From Halioglobus japonicus (GTDB taxonomy: Bacteria; Pseudomonadota; Gammaproteobacteria; Pseudomonadales; Halieaceae), in assembly GCF_001983995.1 (NCBI RefSeq), contig NZ_CP019450.1:2418001-2482000 (forward strand): a stretch of DNA of 64,000 nt, written 5' to 3'. The notes below the pieces were generated by a model. The model was not told the origin of the DNA. It made no database searches and saw nothing but the letters and a program-made list of their open reading frames with translations. Both the position numbers and the translations under genes were made by a program. Positions 1-9,792 of the stretch are shown piece after piece (positions within the stretch are counted from its first letter, which is position 1; each line of letters starts with the position of its first letter).

Positions 1-1
1 C

Positions 2-478
2 GCGCGCTTGCTGCAGGCGACCGGCATCGAAGACTATCTGGTGGAAATTGGCGGTGAGATGCGGGTCGGCGGTCTGTCGCCTCGCGGAGACGCCTGGCGC
101 ATTGCGATCGAGCAGCCGGAGGTGGGCGCCAGGTCGATTGCCCAGGCGATTGCATTGCGCGATGTGGCGATTGCCACGTCCGGAGATTACCGGAATTACT
201 TTGAGGCGGATGGCGTGCGTTACTCGCACAGCATTGATCCGCGCACCGGTCAGCCGGTTGCCCATGAACTGGTCTCAGTCACTGTGATTCACCCCAGTTG
301 CATGATGGCGGATGCCTGGGCCACCGCGCTCACCGTGCTGGGTGCCGAAGAAGCGATGGCAGTGGCGGAGGCGGCCGGTTTGGCGGTATATTTTATTCAG
401 CGCGAGGGCGAGGGTTTTGCAGACAGCCATACAGAGGCATTTGCTCCCTACCTCGGCTCAATAGGCGCAACCGAGTAG
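2..478 (+). CDS. apbE: FAD:protein FMN transferase ApbE, C-terminal part (5' truncated by window edge)
   Basis: ApbE attaches FMN covalently to threonines of the Na+-translocating NADH:quinone reductase subunits NqrB and NqrC, working on the periplasmic side. The frame is open from the first bases, so the N-terminus lies outside the window; about 158 residues remain. Recognisable family stretches are YSHSIDPRTGQP and the following segment MMADAWATALTVLG, which in ApbE proteins form the FAD/Mg2+ site and the C-terminal core. The next gene is nqrM, another Nqr maturation factor, 19 bp downstream, which fits the usual nqrABCDEF-apbE-nqrM order. The Nqr structural genes would then lie to the left of the window (inference). 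Confidence 0.93.
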   Translation, partial: ARLLQATGIEDYLVEIGGEMRVGGLSPRGDAWRIAIEQPEVGARSIAQAIALRDVAIATSGDYRNYFEADGVRYSHSIDPRTGQPVAHELVSVTVIHPSCMMADAWATALTVLGAEEAMAVAEAAGLAVYFIQREGEGFADSHTEAFAPYLGSIGATE

Positions 479-497
479 TTGGCGCCGGGAGAGACAG

Positions 498-734
498 ATG
501 GCAATTTTTATCATTACAACCCTGTTTATAGGTATCGTGATTGCTGCGATGGCGGTAGGTGTGATCGCTGGACGTGGGCCGATTAAAGGCTCCTGCGGTG
601 GCATGGGTGCGCTGGGTATCGATACCTCCTGTGATATTTGTGGCGGCGACCCACGGCGCTGCGATGAAGAGACCCGTGAGGGTGAAGTCGGCAAGGCCAA
701 CCCGGGCCTGTACTATCCTGCCGACCGCGAGTAA
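498..734 (+). CDS. nqrM: Na+-NQR maturation protein NqrM (DUF539)
   Basis: A 78-residue membrane-anchored protein. It has one N-terminal transmembrane helix (about residues 3-24), followed by a conserved cysteine segment, GSCGGMGALGIDTSCDICGG, and a further cysteine in DPRRCDEE. NqrM is known to deliver or assemble the iron centre between NqrD and NqrE, and these cysteines are the family hallmark. The start has a purine-rich GGGAGAGACAG just upstream. It directly follows apbE, so the pair belongs to the end of an nqr operon. Length and motif order match the family. Confidence 0.92.
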   Translation: MAIFIITTLFIGIVIAAMAVGVIAGRGPIKGSCGGMGALGIDTSCDICGGDPRRCDEETREGEVGKANPGLYYPADRE

Positions 735-748
735 CGGAATAAGCCGCT

Positions 749-2007
749 TTGACTAAGCCTGGCGGCTCGATCGCTAACTACGCCCCATTTATCGGCCTGC
801 GCTACAGCTTTAGCCGCAAACGCAGCCGTTTCACAGCCGTCATTTCTCTGGTGTCCATGCTCGGTATGGTGCTCGGTGTCGCCAGCCTGATCACCGTATT
901 GTCGGTGATGAATGGGTTTGCCGGCGAACTGCGCGGGCGTATCTTGTCGCTGGTGCCTCACGGTTATGTGTCTGCGCCGGACGGTGTTTCCGACTGGCAG
1001 GCCCTGGGTGATCAACTGCTGCAGGCCCGGGCATTGATGCCTATTCCCCCTATATTTCCGAAAAGGTGATCCTCGCCAGCGGCCGCTCGCTGCGTGGCGC
1101 TGTGCTCACCGCCATTGATCCCGCGTATGAACAGCGCGTGTCACGGGCTTCACAGGCGATGGTGCAGGGCGAGCTTGCGGCGCTGGCAGACGATAGTTTC
1201 AGCGTGGTGTTGGGCGGATCGCTGGCGCGTATGCTCGGCGTCAGAGTTGGGGACAGTGTGGAAGTCACCGTGCCGCGCTTAACCATGACGCCCCTGGGTG
1301 TATTTCCCCGCAGCAAGCGGCTTACTGTCGTGGGTTTGTTTGAAGTGGGCGCCCAGCCTGACACGTTTCAGGCTTACGTGGGCCTGGCTGCCGGACAAAA
1401 GCTGCTGGGCCCGCGGCGTTCTGTCGAGGGCCTGCAGCTGAAAACCGCCGATCTGATTTCGGCGCCGCAGACTATCGCCCAGCTGGCAGATCAGCTGCCT
1501 GAGGGTTACCAGTTGCAGGACTGGAGCCAGACCCAGGGCTCATTGTTTCGCGCGGTAAAAATGGAGAAAGTTATGGTCAGCCTGCTGTTGCTCAGTGTGG
1601 TAGCCGTGGCGGCCTTCAACATCGTCTCCACCCTGGTGATGTCGGTGGCTGAGAAACGTCGCGACATTGCGGTGCTCCGTACCATGGGCGCCCGGGCCAG
1701 CGGCGTCATGGCTATTTTTGTCGCCCATGGGCTGGGACTTGCGCTGGTGGGTATTACCGCAGGCGCAATCATCGGCGTATTGTTGGCTACCAATATTTCC
1801 GCGATTACCCTCTTTATTGAAAACCTGTTCGGAGTGAAATTGTTCGATCCCTCTGTGTATTTCATCAGTGAGTTGCCCTCGGTATTAATGCCGGGTGACG
1901 TGCTTATGGTGACGCTTGCTTCGCTCGCACTGAGCCTGCTGGCGACGATTTATCCCGCATGGCGGGCCGCCAACGTGGCGCCTGCAGAGGTACTGCGCTA
2001 TGAGTGA
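749..2007 (+). CDS. lolC: Lipoprotein-releasing ABC transporter permease LolC, broken by one frameshift as read
   Basis: Inner-membrane permease that with LolD and LolE extracts outer-membrane lipoproteins for hand-over to LolA. A TTG start at 749 opens the first piece: N-terminal helix with SLVSMLGMVLGVASLITVLS, then [17 protein letters not shown]. The second piece (from about 1021) carries the periplasmic domain and three C-terminal helices with VAAFNIVSTLVMSVAEKRRD. The reading frame jumps at the CCC run at 1026-1028. Restoring one C gives Q-A-P-G-I-D-A-Y across the joint and a 419-residue protein, the normal LolC/E size. The gene overlaps lolD by 8 bp and is paralogous to the intact lolE downstream. 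LolC is normally essential, so a sequencing error is the likeliest explanation; real decay is less likely. Confidence 0.88.
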
Positions 2008-2680
2008 GCCGGTATTGTGCTGCGAATCGCTGGTGCGTGATTACGCCGATGGAGACAAGGTGGTGCGGGTGCTCGATGGTGTTGAACTCACACTGATGCC
2101 CGGTGAAAAAATCGCCGTGGTCGGTGCCTCCGGCTCCGGCAAGTCTACGCTATTGAACCTGCTCGGTGGCCTGGATCATCCCACGGCAGGGCGGGTGGTG
2201 CTCGATGGGCAGGACATGGCTGCCCTAAGCGAGGCGCAGTTGTGCGCAGTGCGCAATCAGCAGCTGGGCTTTGTGTATCAGTTCCACCATTTGTTGCCGG
2301 AATTTGATGCCCAGGAAAATGTCGCAATGCCGCTTCTCATCGCGGGGGTGTCGCGCCGCGACAGTGCTGCAGCTGCCGAGGAAATACTGACCCGCGTCGG
2401 TCTCCAGCACCGTCTTCGCCACCGCCCCGGGCAGCTGTCCGGCGGCGAGCGACAACGGGTGGCCATTGCCCGGGCACTGGTGACATCGCCGGATTGTGTG
2501 TTGATGGATGAGCCCACGGGTAATCTCGACCCGGAATCCGGCGCCCAGGTACTGGCGCTGATCGACGAACTCGGCGAGTCCAGTGCCGCGTTTATTGTGG
2601 TTACCCATGACCCTGAGATCGCTGCCCATATGCACCGCACCCTGGAGCTGCGCGGCGGCGTACTCGAGGCGCGCCAGTGA
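2000..2680 (+). CDS. lolD: Lipoprotein-releasing system ATPase LolD
   Basis: Cytoplasmic ABC ATPase that powers LolC/LolE. At 226 residues it is the usual size. Walker A is GASGSGKST (residues 42-50), the ABC signature [15 protein letters not shown] begins near residue 146, Walker B is [12 protein letters not shown], and the switch histidine lies in VVTHDPEIA. The LolD-type Q-loop region reads [12 protein letters not shown], which matches the LolD/MacB subfamily. The ATG at 2000 lies inside the end of lolC and the stop overlaps the GTG of lolE, so the three genes are translationally coupled in the order C-D-E. Confidence 0.96.
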   Translation: MSEPVLCCESLVRDYADGDKVVRVLDGVELTLMPGEKIAVVGASGSGKSTLLNLLGGLDHPTAGRVVLDGQDMAALSEAQLCAVRNQQLGFVYQFHHLLPEFDAQENVAMPLLIAGVSRRDSAAAAEEILTRVGLQHRLRHRPGQLSGGERQRVAIARALVTSPDCVLMDEPTGNLDPESGAQVLALIDELGESSAAFIVVTHDPEIAAHMHRTLELRGGVLEARQ

Positions 2681-3921
2681 ATTGGGCCGACCGGGGCAGG
2701 GTGGCACGTCGCTACACGTTTGCCTTCGGCCAGGGGCACTTGTCCACGTTTCTCTCGTCGCTGTCGATGCTTGGCCTGGTGCTTGCGATTGCATTGCTGA
2801 TTATTGTGCTGAGCGTTATGAACGGTTTCGATCGGGAAATGCGCGAGCGTATTTTGTCTCTGGTGCCTCACATTACTGTGTATTCGCACGAACCCATGGA
2901 TGACTGGCCGGACCTTTCGCTGTCGCTTGAGCAGCATCCGCAGGTGCGGGAGGTGGCGCCGTTCAGTCAGTTCGATGCGCTATTTATGCGCGGGAACGAG
3001 ATTGAGACTGCCCAGGGCATTGGTTTGCCAATGGACTCACCCGCGACCCGACGCCTGCTCGAGTCCTTGGATGACGAACAGTATTCCGCCTTTGCTGCGC
3101 GCGATGACGGTATTGTCCTTGGCGTGGGAATTGCTCGCCGCCTCGGTGTGGCCGCCGGCGATATGGTGACGCTTATTGTGCCCGGCGGCGGGTTGACCGG
3201 TGATACGGGGCGCACCCGTTTCGAATCGCTGTATCTCGCCGGTGTTATCGCTACCGGTACCGAGCTGGACGAGGCCATGGCCCTGTTGCATCTCGACAAG
3301 GCATCGACGCTTGCCGGGTTGGGTGATGCAGTGAGTGGCCTGCGGGTGGTGACCTCGGATGTGTTCTCCAGTTCGCGATTGGCCTGGGAATTGGTCAACC
3401 AGTTGCCAGTGGGCCACTACGCAACCCATTGGAAGATGACGCACGGCAACCTTTACGCAGCGATCCAGTTGTCCCGGGACCTCGTGAGTATCCTGTTGTT
3501 CTCAATCATTGCCGTGGCGGCATTTAACGTCGTCTCCTCGCTGGTGCTGGTGGTGTTCGATAAGCGCGACAATATTGCCATCCTGCGTACCCTCGGTGCT
3601 TCGGGTGGCGATATTGCCTGGATCTTTGTATTGCAGGGGGCCATGATCGGCCTGGTCGGTGTGGCGCTGGGCAGTTCGCTGGGTGTGCTCGGCAGTCAGC
3701 TGGTGCCCGGCTTTGTCAGCGCGCTGGAAGCGGCCCTGGGAACGCAGTTCCTCGATACTGACGTGTACCCGGTATCTTTTGTGCCGGTGGATTTGCTCTG
3801 GCGGGATGTGGCCGCTGTTGCCGGGATTGCATTGGTGATGTGCCTGGTCGCTGCCATTTACCCGGCGATACGCGCCGCGCGCCTGGCGCCGGCGGCGGTG
3901 TTGAGCCAGGAGCTTAGCTGA
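2677..3921 (+). CDS. lolE: Lipoprotein-releasing ABC transporter permease LolE
   Basis: Second permease of the Lol complex, 414 residues and intact. Its N-terminal helix (about residues 25-50) precedes [18 protein letters not shown], a large periplasmic domain follows, and three helices close the protein around residues 270-400, with [20 protein letters not shown] before the last pair. The GTG start overlaps the lolD stop by four bases (GTGA). It is called LolE rather than LolC from gene order and its similarity to the first permease; the C/E assignment within the pair is by position. The 3' end overlaps the convergent DUF2062 gene by 8 bp. Confidence 0.93.
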   Translation: MNWADRGRVARRYTFAFGQGHLSTFLSSLSMLGLVLAIALLIIVLSVMNGFDREMRERILSLVPHITVYSHEPMDDWPDLSLSLEQHPQVREVAPFSQFDALFMRGNEIETAQGIGLPMDSPATRRLLESLDDEQYSAFAARDDGIVLGVGIARRLGVAAGDMVTLIVPGGGLTGDTGRTRFESLYLAGVIATGTELDEAMALLHLDKASTLAGLGDAVSGLRVVTSDVFSSSRLAWELVNQLPVGHYATHWKMTHGNLYAAIQLSRDLVSILLFSIIAVAAFNVVSSLVLVVFDKRDNIAILRTLGASGGDIAWIFVLQGAMIGLVGVALGSSLGVLGSQLVPGFVSALEAALGTQFLDTDVYPVSFVPVDLLWRDVAAVAGIALVMCLVAAIYPAIRAARLAPAAVLSQELS

Positions 3922-4441
3922 GTTTTGCCTGGCGACGTTTTTTGCGTTCGCGCCACATGCGTGCCACGCGCATTCGCCACAGAATACTGATCACAAAGTA
4001 CCCCACCGATCCGAAAAACAGACCGCAGATAAAACACCCGGTGAGAAACGGTAACCAGATTGCGCGGGTGCTGGTTGAGAGCCAGTAAAAGCTCAATTCA
4101 AACTCAATGGGCTGCATGGGGACGTCGATAATCATTGCGCCCACCTTGTAGGCCAGATAAAAAATCGCCGGCATGGTCACCGGATTGGTAATCCACACCA
4201 GGCCCACAGACAGTGGTAGGTTGCAGCGCAATAGCACGGCCAGGCATGCCGCTATCAGCATTTGCCCGGGGACGGGCATAAAGGCCACAAACAGGCCGAC
4301 AAAGAACGCCATTGCCGAAGAATAACGATTGATATGCCACAGGTTGGTGGCGTACACCCAGTCACCCAGAACCCGCAGCGACTTGATGGAGCGTATCCGT
4401 TCAGGGCTGGGTGTAATAGATTTAAGCGTATCCTTTGGCAT
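3914..4441 (-). CDS. DUF2062 membrane protein
   Basis: A 175-residue inner-membrane protein of the DUF2062 family. Visible features are the segment FMPVPGQMLIAACLAVLLR, then LVWITNPVTMPAIFYLAYKVG, which holds the family's N-P-x-T motif, and a further helix pair near residues 125-155. The C-terminal tail is strongly basic (RMWRERKKRRQAK). No biochemical role is established for the family. The gene is convergent with lolE (8-bp overlap) and divergent from comEC, with roughly 120 bp between the two start regions. Confidence 0.87.
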   Translation of the reverse strand: MPKDTLKSITPSPERIRSIKSLRVLGDWVYATNLWHINRYSSAMAFFVGLFVAFMPVPGQMLIAACLAVLLRCNLPLSVGLVWITNPVTMPAIFYLAYKVGAMIIDVPMQPIEFELSFYWLSTSTRAIWLPFLTGCFICGLFFGSVGYFVISILWRMRVARMWRERKKRRQAKLS

Positions 4442-4562
4442 ATCTCTGGTGGTCGGAATCGGTGTTCAGGTGCCAATTCTGCCGTGCTCTACTGCACGCA
4501 TGAAAGTCGGACCCCCGTTTTTGCGCCCCGGTATTATGCCTGCTCCTGTCGCGGTTCTCTAT

Positions 4563-6830
4563 ATGCGTACGGCGATGTCCGGATTCGTTGCCGGCATCGT
4601 TCCCGCGCCCTTTGTGCCGCATCTCGGCTACCTGGCCGCGGTTGCATTGCTGCTGTTGATGCTGGCGTGGTGGCTGCGCCGTCGGCCCATGTTGTCTGTA
4701 GCAGCATTGTTCGCCGCGTTGGCCGCGGCCTGCAGCCTCATGCACAGTGGCTTTTGGTTGTCTGCCAAACTTCCGGTGTCCTGTACTCGTGTGCCGGTAT
4801 TGGTTGAGGGCACCGTCGTGTCACTGCCGCGCCGACAGCGCGGCTATACCGGCAGCGATAGCCAGCGCTTTGAGTTTGCAGTAGGCAGGCTGGCGCCACT
4901 TGCCTGTGACGCACCCCGCAAATTGTTGATTACCTATTACGGCCCAGAGGTGATAGCGCCGGGGCAGGGCTGGCGGTTCAGGGTGCGGTTACGTCCACCC
5001 CGCGGTCAGGTGAATCCGGGGTCGGGCGACTTCGCACGGTGGTATGCCCAGAGTCGTATTCATGGGGTTGGCAGCAGTGGTCAGTATGCGCAGCGAGCCC
5101 CGCAGTGGAATCGCCCCTGGCGCAGTAGCCATCACCGGTTGCGCGCCCGCTTGAGCGCGGCAGTGACAGCGGCGCTGGCGCCTGGTATGGCATCCGCTGT
5201 AATGCAGGCGATTACGGTGGCTGACAAGAGCGGCATTCGTCATCGTCTCTGGGTGATGCTGCAACATCTGGGTATCAACCATTTACTGGTGATCTCCGGC
5301 CTTCATGTGGGCATGGTGGCTGGCCTCGGCTGGTTGCTGGGGGCGCTGCTGGCGCGCTGGCTAGCAGCCTTCTGGCCTGTCAATCCTCGCTATTGCGGGG
5401 CACTGTTGGCACTGGTATTTAGTGGCTTTTACACCGCTTTGGCAGGCTTTTCAATGGCCACCACCAGGGCTTTCCTGATGATTGCTATCGCGGTCATCGC
5501 TGTGGTGACGGCTCGTCGGGTAACACCGTGGCAGGTGCTGTTGGCGCTGGTACTGGTGTTGGCGGCCAATCCCCTGGCAGTGTTCGGCAGCGCGCTGACG
5601 CTGTCGTTTGGCGCTGTGGCAGCGCTGCTATGGCTGGGGGGATGGTCCCGGCACGCATATGCCTGGCAGCGCTGGTCGTCGGTGCACGCCTATATGAGCC
5701 TGGTTATGTTGCCGCTGGGTGCCATCTGGTTTGGTGGTGCGAGTGCGATTGCCGCGCCGGTCAATTTTCTCTCGATACCGTTTTTTACCTTTTTTCTTGT
5801 GCCCCTGGCGCTGGCTGGCAGTGCAGCGGTGTTGCTCGGAGCGACAGGGTGGGGCGCAATGTTGTGGCAATGGGCTGCCGCGCCGTTGCAAGTTGTGATG
5901 CAGTGGAGCCAGGGCCTGGAGTTGGAGCGCGGGTTTGTTGCGCTGACACCGTCGGCGCCTGCGATAGCGTTGGCGGTGTTTGGTCTGGTCGCCGCCGTTG
6001 TGCCAGGTGGGCGCGTCAGGCGGATACTCAGCCTTGCCATTGTCGTGCCCCTGTTTCTCGCACCGCGTCCACCAGTGCCCCCGGTCCTGGCGCTATTGGA
6101 TGTCGGGCAGGGCACGGCGGTGGTGTTTATGGCCGCGGGCAGGGCGCTGTTATACGACACCGGCGGTGGCGACCCTGAGGGGCCCAATCAGGCCCAGCGG
6201 GTGGTGATTCCCTATTTGCGGGCCAGCGGTATTCGTACACTGGATACGCTGGTGATCAGTCATGGCGATCTCGATCACGCCGCCGGTCATCAGGCCGTGG
6301 CTGCTGCCATGGCACCGGCCCGAACTTGGTACGGTGGCCTGCATAGCGCCGGGCACGATGTCTGCCGCGCCGGGCAGCGGTGGCGCTGGGCAGATGACAT
6401 TGTGTTTCAGTTTCTGGCTCCCGGCGCAGCCTGGGGCAGCAGCAACAACCGCTCCTGTGTGTTGCTGATCGACGTCCGCGGGCAGCGAATTCTGCTCGCC
6501 GGTGATATCGAGTCGGCCATGGAGCGCGAACTGATTCGCTACTGGGGCGCGGCTCTGAGTGCAGAGGTATTGTTGGTCGGACATCACGGCAGCGCCACGT
6601 CCACGTCGCAGTCCTGGCTGAATCGGGTCGATCCGGACCTGGCACTGTTGAGCTACGGCTATGGCAATCGTTTTGGGCACCCTGCGCCGGTGGTATTGCG
6701 GCGGCTGCAGGCCCAGGGCGTCGTCGCGCTGGCTACTGCCCGTCACGGCGCCCTGGAACTGGAGCTGTCGACATCGAATCAGTGGCAGATTCGCGCGCAT
6801 CGGAAATATCCGGAAAACTGGAGGTTGTGA
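4563..6830 (+). CDS. comEC: ComEC/Rec2 DNA-uptake channel
   Basis: Polytopic inner-membrane protein that passes single-stranded DNA into the cytoplasm during natural transformation. Three parts are seen: N-terminal helices with an OB-like region, a competence core (HLGINHLLVISGLHVGMVA and several helices), and a C-terminal metallo-beta-lactamase-like domain with LDVGQGTAVVFM, VISHGDLDHAAGH, LLAGDIES and LLVGHHGSATSTS. The open frame extends back to 4329, but that overlaps the divergent DUF2062 gene; in-frame ATGs exist at 4500, 4536 and 4563. I prefer 4563 because MRTAM followed by a hydrophobic helix is how related ComEC proteins begin. The product is then about 755 residues. Whether the cell is transformable cannot be told from this gene alone. 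Confidence 0.9.
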   Translation: MRTAMSGFVAGIVPAPFVPHLGYLAAVALLLLMLAWWLRRRPMLSVAALFAALAAACSLMHSGFWLSAKLPVSCTRVPVLVEGTVVSLPRRQRGYTGSDSQRFEFAVGRLAPLACDAPRKLLITYYGPEVIAPGQGWRFRVRLRPPRGQVNPGSGDFARWYAQSRIHGVGSSGQYAQRAPQWNRPWRSSHHRLRARLSAAVTAALAPGMASAVMQAITVADKSGIRHRLWVMLQHLGINHLLVISGLHVGMVAGLGWLLGALLARWLAAFWPVNPRYCGALLALVFSGFYTALAGFSMATTRAFLMIAIAVIAVVTARRVTPWQVLLALVLVLAANPLAVFGSALTLSFGAVAALLWLGGWSRHAYAWQRWSSVHAYMSLVMLPLGAIWFGGASAIAAPVNFLSIPFFTFFLVPLALAGSAAVLLGATGWGAMLWQWAAAPLQVVMQWSQGLELERGFVALTPSAPAIALAVFGLVAAVVPGGRVRRILSLAIVVPLFLAPRPPVPPVLALLDVGQGTAVVFMAAGRALLYDTGGGDPEGPNQAQRVVIPYLRASGIRTLDTLVISHGDLDHAAGHQAVAAAMAPARTWYGGLHSAGHDVCRAGQRWRWADDIVFQFLAPGAAWGSSNNRSCVLLIDVRGQRILLAGDIESAMERELIRYWGAALSAEVLLVGHHGSATSTSQSWLNRVDPDLALLSYGYGNRFGHPAPVVLRRLQAQGVVALATARHGALELELSTSNQWQIRAHRKYPENWRL

Positions 6831-6865
6831 GATTTCACCAGTACCACCGGAATATGGCCTGTGCG

Positions 6866-6871
6866 TATAAT
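6866..6871 (+). promoter_or_regulatory. Possible -10 box upstream of exbB
   Basis: A perfect TATAAT lies 32 bases before the exbB GTG, with TGTGCG just upstream of it. No convincing -35 hexamer is present at 16-18 bp, so this is a suggestion only. Confidence 0.35.
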
Positions 6872-6903
6872 GGAACCACCGAATTTACTGTCGAGATGTC
6901 CCT

Positions 6904-7527
6904 GTGCTGGAACTTTTGACCGCTGGCGGTTGGCTGATGATACTCATTGTGTTGAGTTCAGTCGTCGCGCTGGCTATCTGTATCGAACGACTCTATACCC
7001 TTAACCCGAAAAAAATCGCGCCTCCGCATCTGCTGGCCACGGTCTGGAAGCAGCTCAAGGCGGGTGAAATGGATGCCAACCGGCTCAAGGCGCTGAAGCA
7101 GTCATCGCCTCTGGGGCGTATTCTGGCCGCGGGTCTGGGCAATGCCTATCACGGCCGTGAGGTGATGAAGGAGAGCATCGAGGAAGCGGCATCCCACGTG
7201 GTGCACGACCTTGAACGCTACCTCAATACCCTCGGTACGATCGCAGCCATTGCACCGCTGCTAGGCCTGCTGGGCACCGTGGTGGGTATGATTAAAGTGT
7301 TTGCCGAGATCATGGCCCAGGGCACTGGCAATGCCAGTGTGCTGGCCGGCGGAATCTCCGAGGCACTGATTACTACCGCTGCGGGACTGACCGTGGCGAT
7401 TCCTGCGCTGGCTATGCACCGCTACTTCATCGGCAAGATCGATGCGATTGTGGTCGAGCTGGAGCAGGAGACCATCAAGTTGGTGGATGCCCTGCACAGC
7501 GAAGACAACGCGGAAGAGAACCGTTGA
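6904..7527 (+). CDS. exbB: ExbB/TolQ-type proton-channel subunit
   Basis: MotA/TolQ/ExbB family inner-membrane protein, 207 residues. It has an N-terminal helix (LMILIVLSSVVALAICIERL) and the characteristic channel helices around TIAAIAPLLGLLGTVVGMIK and EALITTAAGLTVAIPALAMH. With ExbD it converts the proton gradient into energy for an outer-membrane or envelope process. The GTG at 6904 is the earliest reasonable start. The stop overlaps the exbD start (TTGA). Because the pair sits directly before msbA-lpxK without tonB or tol genes, its partner is unknown; this arrangement next to msbA is common in gammaproteobacteria. Confidence 0.92.
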   Translation: MLELLTAGGWLMILIVLSSVVALAICIERLYTLNPKKIAPPHLLATVWKQLKAGEMDANRLKALKQSSPLGRILAAGLGNAYHGREVMKESIEEAASHVVHDLERYLNTLGTIAAIAPLLGLLGTVVGMIKVFAEIMAQGTGNASVLAGGISEALITTAAGLTVAIPALAMHRYFIGKIDAIVVELEQETIKLVDALHSEDNAEENR

Positions 7528-7958
7528 AATTTCGCCGCCAACGCCTGGACGACGTCAACGTCAACCTGACGCCGCTTATCGACGTTGTCTTTCTGTTGCT
7601 CATTTTTTTCATGGTGTCTACCAGCTTTACCCGCGAGACGTCACTGAGTATTGATCTCCCTGAGGCCAAGGGCGAGATCAAGGAAGTCGTCGAGGAAGAG
7701 ATCGAAATTCTGATCGATGAAGGCGGCACCTATCGTGTCAATGGCCAAGGCCTGGTAGACAACAGCATGCGAACACTGCAGGCTGCGATATACAAGATAT
7801 CTGCCGGGGATACGACCATGCCCATGATTATTACCGCCGATGCCCAGGCCGCCCATGAGGATGTGGTGCGGGCCATGGACGCTGCCGGTCAAATGGGCTT
7901 TGTACACCTGAGTATCACCACCCGCCAGCCGGCAGGGGCTCCGCGCAGCGATGGGTAG
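7524..7958 (+). CDS. exbD: ExbD/TolR-type biopolymer transport protein
   Basis: A 144-residue protein with one N-terminal helix, VVFLLLIFFMVSTSF, preceded by LTPLIDV, which carries the proton-accepting aspartate typical of ExbD/TolR. A periplasmic domain follows. A TTG start at 7524 overlaps the exbB stop and has GGAAGAGAA upstream at proper distance. The 3' end overlaps the first msbA codons, so exbB, exbD and msbA are likely cotranscribed. Confidence 0.92.
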   Translation: MKFRRQRLDDVNVNLTPLIDVVFLLLIFFMVSTSFTRETSLSIDLPEAKGEIKEVVEEEIEILIDEGGTYRVNGQGLVDNSMRTLQAAIYKISAGDTTMPMIITADAQAAHEDVVRAMDAAGQMGFVHLSITTRQPAGAPRSDG

Positions 7959-9792
7959 CAAGTCCCGCCATCCCGGTATTCCGCGCCGCGGAGAGATGAG
8001 CGACTGGCAGCTTTATGGCCGCCTGCTGCGCTACATCGTGCCTTACTGGTGGGTCTTTGCCTTCAGCCTGGTGGGCTACATCGTCTACTCACTGGGCAGC
8101 GTACTGTTTGCGGACATGATGCAATTCCTGCTCGATGCGCTGAATAACGACGAGGCAGTGGACAGCGGTATTGTGTCCGGATTTGCCTACCGTCTTTTTT
8201 ACGAGCCGGGCATGGATACGCTGGAATTTACCCGGGTGGCATTCCCGGTGTTTCTGGTGGCCATCGCGTTTCTGCGAGCCATGGGCTTTTTCGTCGGCAC
8301 GTATTTCATGAATCATGTGGCGCGCAATCTGATCCATGAATTGCGCTGCCAGTTGTTCGACAAAATGCTCGTGGCGCCCAGTGCCTACTACGATGCCCAC
8401 AACCAGGGTGTTTTGATTTCCAAGATTACCTTTAACGTCGAACAGGTGTCCGGGGCTGTCACCAAGGCCCTGAAGATTATTGTTCGCGAGGGTCTGCTGG
8501 TGATTGGCCTGCTGACCTACATGCTGTATCTCAACTGGCGCCTGACCCTGGTGTTCTTCCTGGTGGCGCCCTTTATCGCCGGCGTCGTGGTCGTCGTGGG
8601 CAAGTATTTCCGGCGCTACAGCCGGCGCATTCAGTCCTCCATGGGCGACGTGACCCAGGTCTCCAATGAAAGCATTGGCGCCTACAAGGAAGTGCGTATC
8701 TTCGGCGGGCAGGAGCAACAGTCCGGCCGGTTCCATAAAGCCTCGGCCTACAACCGCACCCAGAGCCTCAAACTGGCGCTGGTGGATGCCGCCAGCACAC
8801 CGGTGATTCAAACCCTGTTGGCGGTCGCCCTGGGCGCGTTGGTCTGGTTTGCGCTGGATCCGCGAATTCTGACCGACTTCAGTGGCGGTAAATTGGTGGC
8901 GTTTCTGACCGCAGCAGGGCAGTTGGGCAAACCGATACGCTCTCTCAGTGGCGTGCAGGCCATGGTACAACGCGGTCTTGCTGCCGCCGAGGATATCTTC
9001 GCGCAACTGGATCAGCCCGGTGAGCCTGACAGTGGCAGCTATAGCACCGACAGAGCGCGCGGCGACATTGAATTTACAGACTTGAGTTTTGCCTATCCCG
9101 CCAGTGATGCACCGGTGCTGCGGGATTTGTCACTGGCCATTCATGCCGGTGAGACCGTCGCGTTAGTCGGCCGCTCCGGCAGTGGCAAGAGTACGCTGGT
9201 GCAATTGCTGATGCGCTTTTATGACCCCGCCAGTGGTGCTATTACCCTCGATGGCAGAGAACTCAGCGACTATCAGCTGGCGAACCTGCGCGATCAGATC
9301 GCCATGGTGTCGCAGAATGTGACCCTGTTTCACGACACCGTTTACAACAATATCGCCTACGGGACACTGGCTGAGAAGGGCGAGGCCGAGGTCATGGCCG
9401 CGCTCGATTCTGCGTATGCGAGCGACTTTATTGAACGCATGCCTGAGGGTGTCAATACCATGCTCGGTGATGATGGCGGCGGTCTCAGCGGCGGCCAGCG
9501 CCAGCGCCTGGCGATCGCCAGGGCAATTCTCAAAGATGCCCCGATTATTGTTCTCGATGAGGCTACCTCGGCGCTGGACAATGAATCGGAACACCGGATC
9601 CAGAAGTCGCTGGACGGCATCATGGAAGACCGTACCACCATTATTATTGCCCATCGCCTGTCGACGGTGGAGCGCGCCGACCGCATCGTGGTGATGGACA
9701 GCGGCGAGATTACCGCCGTGGGAACCCACCAGGAGTTGCTGGCGGCAGGGGGCATTTACGCGCAGCTGTATCACCAGGAGTTTGCAGACTGA
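7951..9792 (+). CDS. msbA: Lipid A export ATP-binding/permease MsbA
   Basis: Half-transporter flippase that moves lipid A-core across the inner membrane. The 613 residues contain six N-terminal helices (about 30-330) and a C-terminal ATPase: Walker A GRSGSGKST near residue 407, signature LSGGQRQRLAIARAI near 512, Walker B IIVLDEATSALD and the H-loop IIIAHRLSTVERAD. An alternative start is ATG 7996 (MSDWQLYGRL), which has GGAGAG immediately in front but too close for ideal spacing; I keep ATG 7951, which overlaps exbD. The stop and the lpxK start overlap (TGATG), the classic msbA-lpxK pairing. Confidence 0.95.
   Translation: MGSKSRHPGIPRRGEMSDWQLYGRLLRYIVPYWWVFAFSLVGYIVYSLGSVLFADMMQFLLDALNNDEAVDSGIVSGFAYRLFYEPGMDTLEFTRVAFPVFLVAIAFLRAMGFFVGTYFMNHVARNLIHELRCQLFDKMLVAPSAYYDAHNQGVLISKITFNVEQVSGAVTKALKIIVREGLLVIGLLTYMLYLNWRLTLVFFLVAPFIAGVVVVVGKYFRRYSRRIQSSMGDVTQVSNESIGAYKEVRIFGGQEQQSGRFHKASAYNRTQSLKLALVDAASTPVIQTLLAVALGALVWFALDPRILTDFSGGKLVAFLTAAGQLGKPIRSLSGVQAMVQRGLAAAEDIFAQLDQPGEPDSGSYSTDRARGDIEFTDLSFAYPASDAPVLRDLSLAIHAGETVALVGRSGSGKSTLVQLLMRFYDPASGAITLDGRELSDYQLANLRDQIAMVSQNVTLFHDTVYNNIAYGTLAEKGEAEVMAALDSAYASDFIERMPEGVNTMLGDDGGGLSGGQRQRLAIARAILKDAPIIVLDEATSALDNESEHRIQKSLDGIMEDRTTIIIAHRLSTVERADRIVVMDSGEITAVGTHQELLAAGGIYAQLYHQEFAD

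Noticed and set aside
1020..1070. Programmed -1 frameshifting in lolC
   Set aside because: There is no slippery heptamer with a downstream structure, and the same kind of loss occurs in four other places at C/G runs.
4329..4562. Longer N-terminus for ComEC
   Set aside because: It would overlap the divergent DUF2062 gene and add a stretch unlike the family N-terminus.
8089..9006. 305-codon minus-strand frame in msbA
   Set aside because: His/Gln-rich shadow typical of the reverse of a membrane transporter gene.
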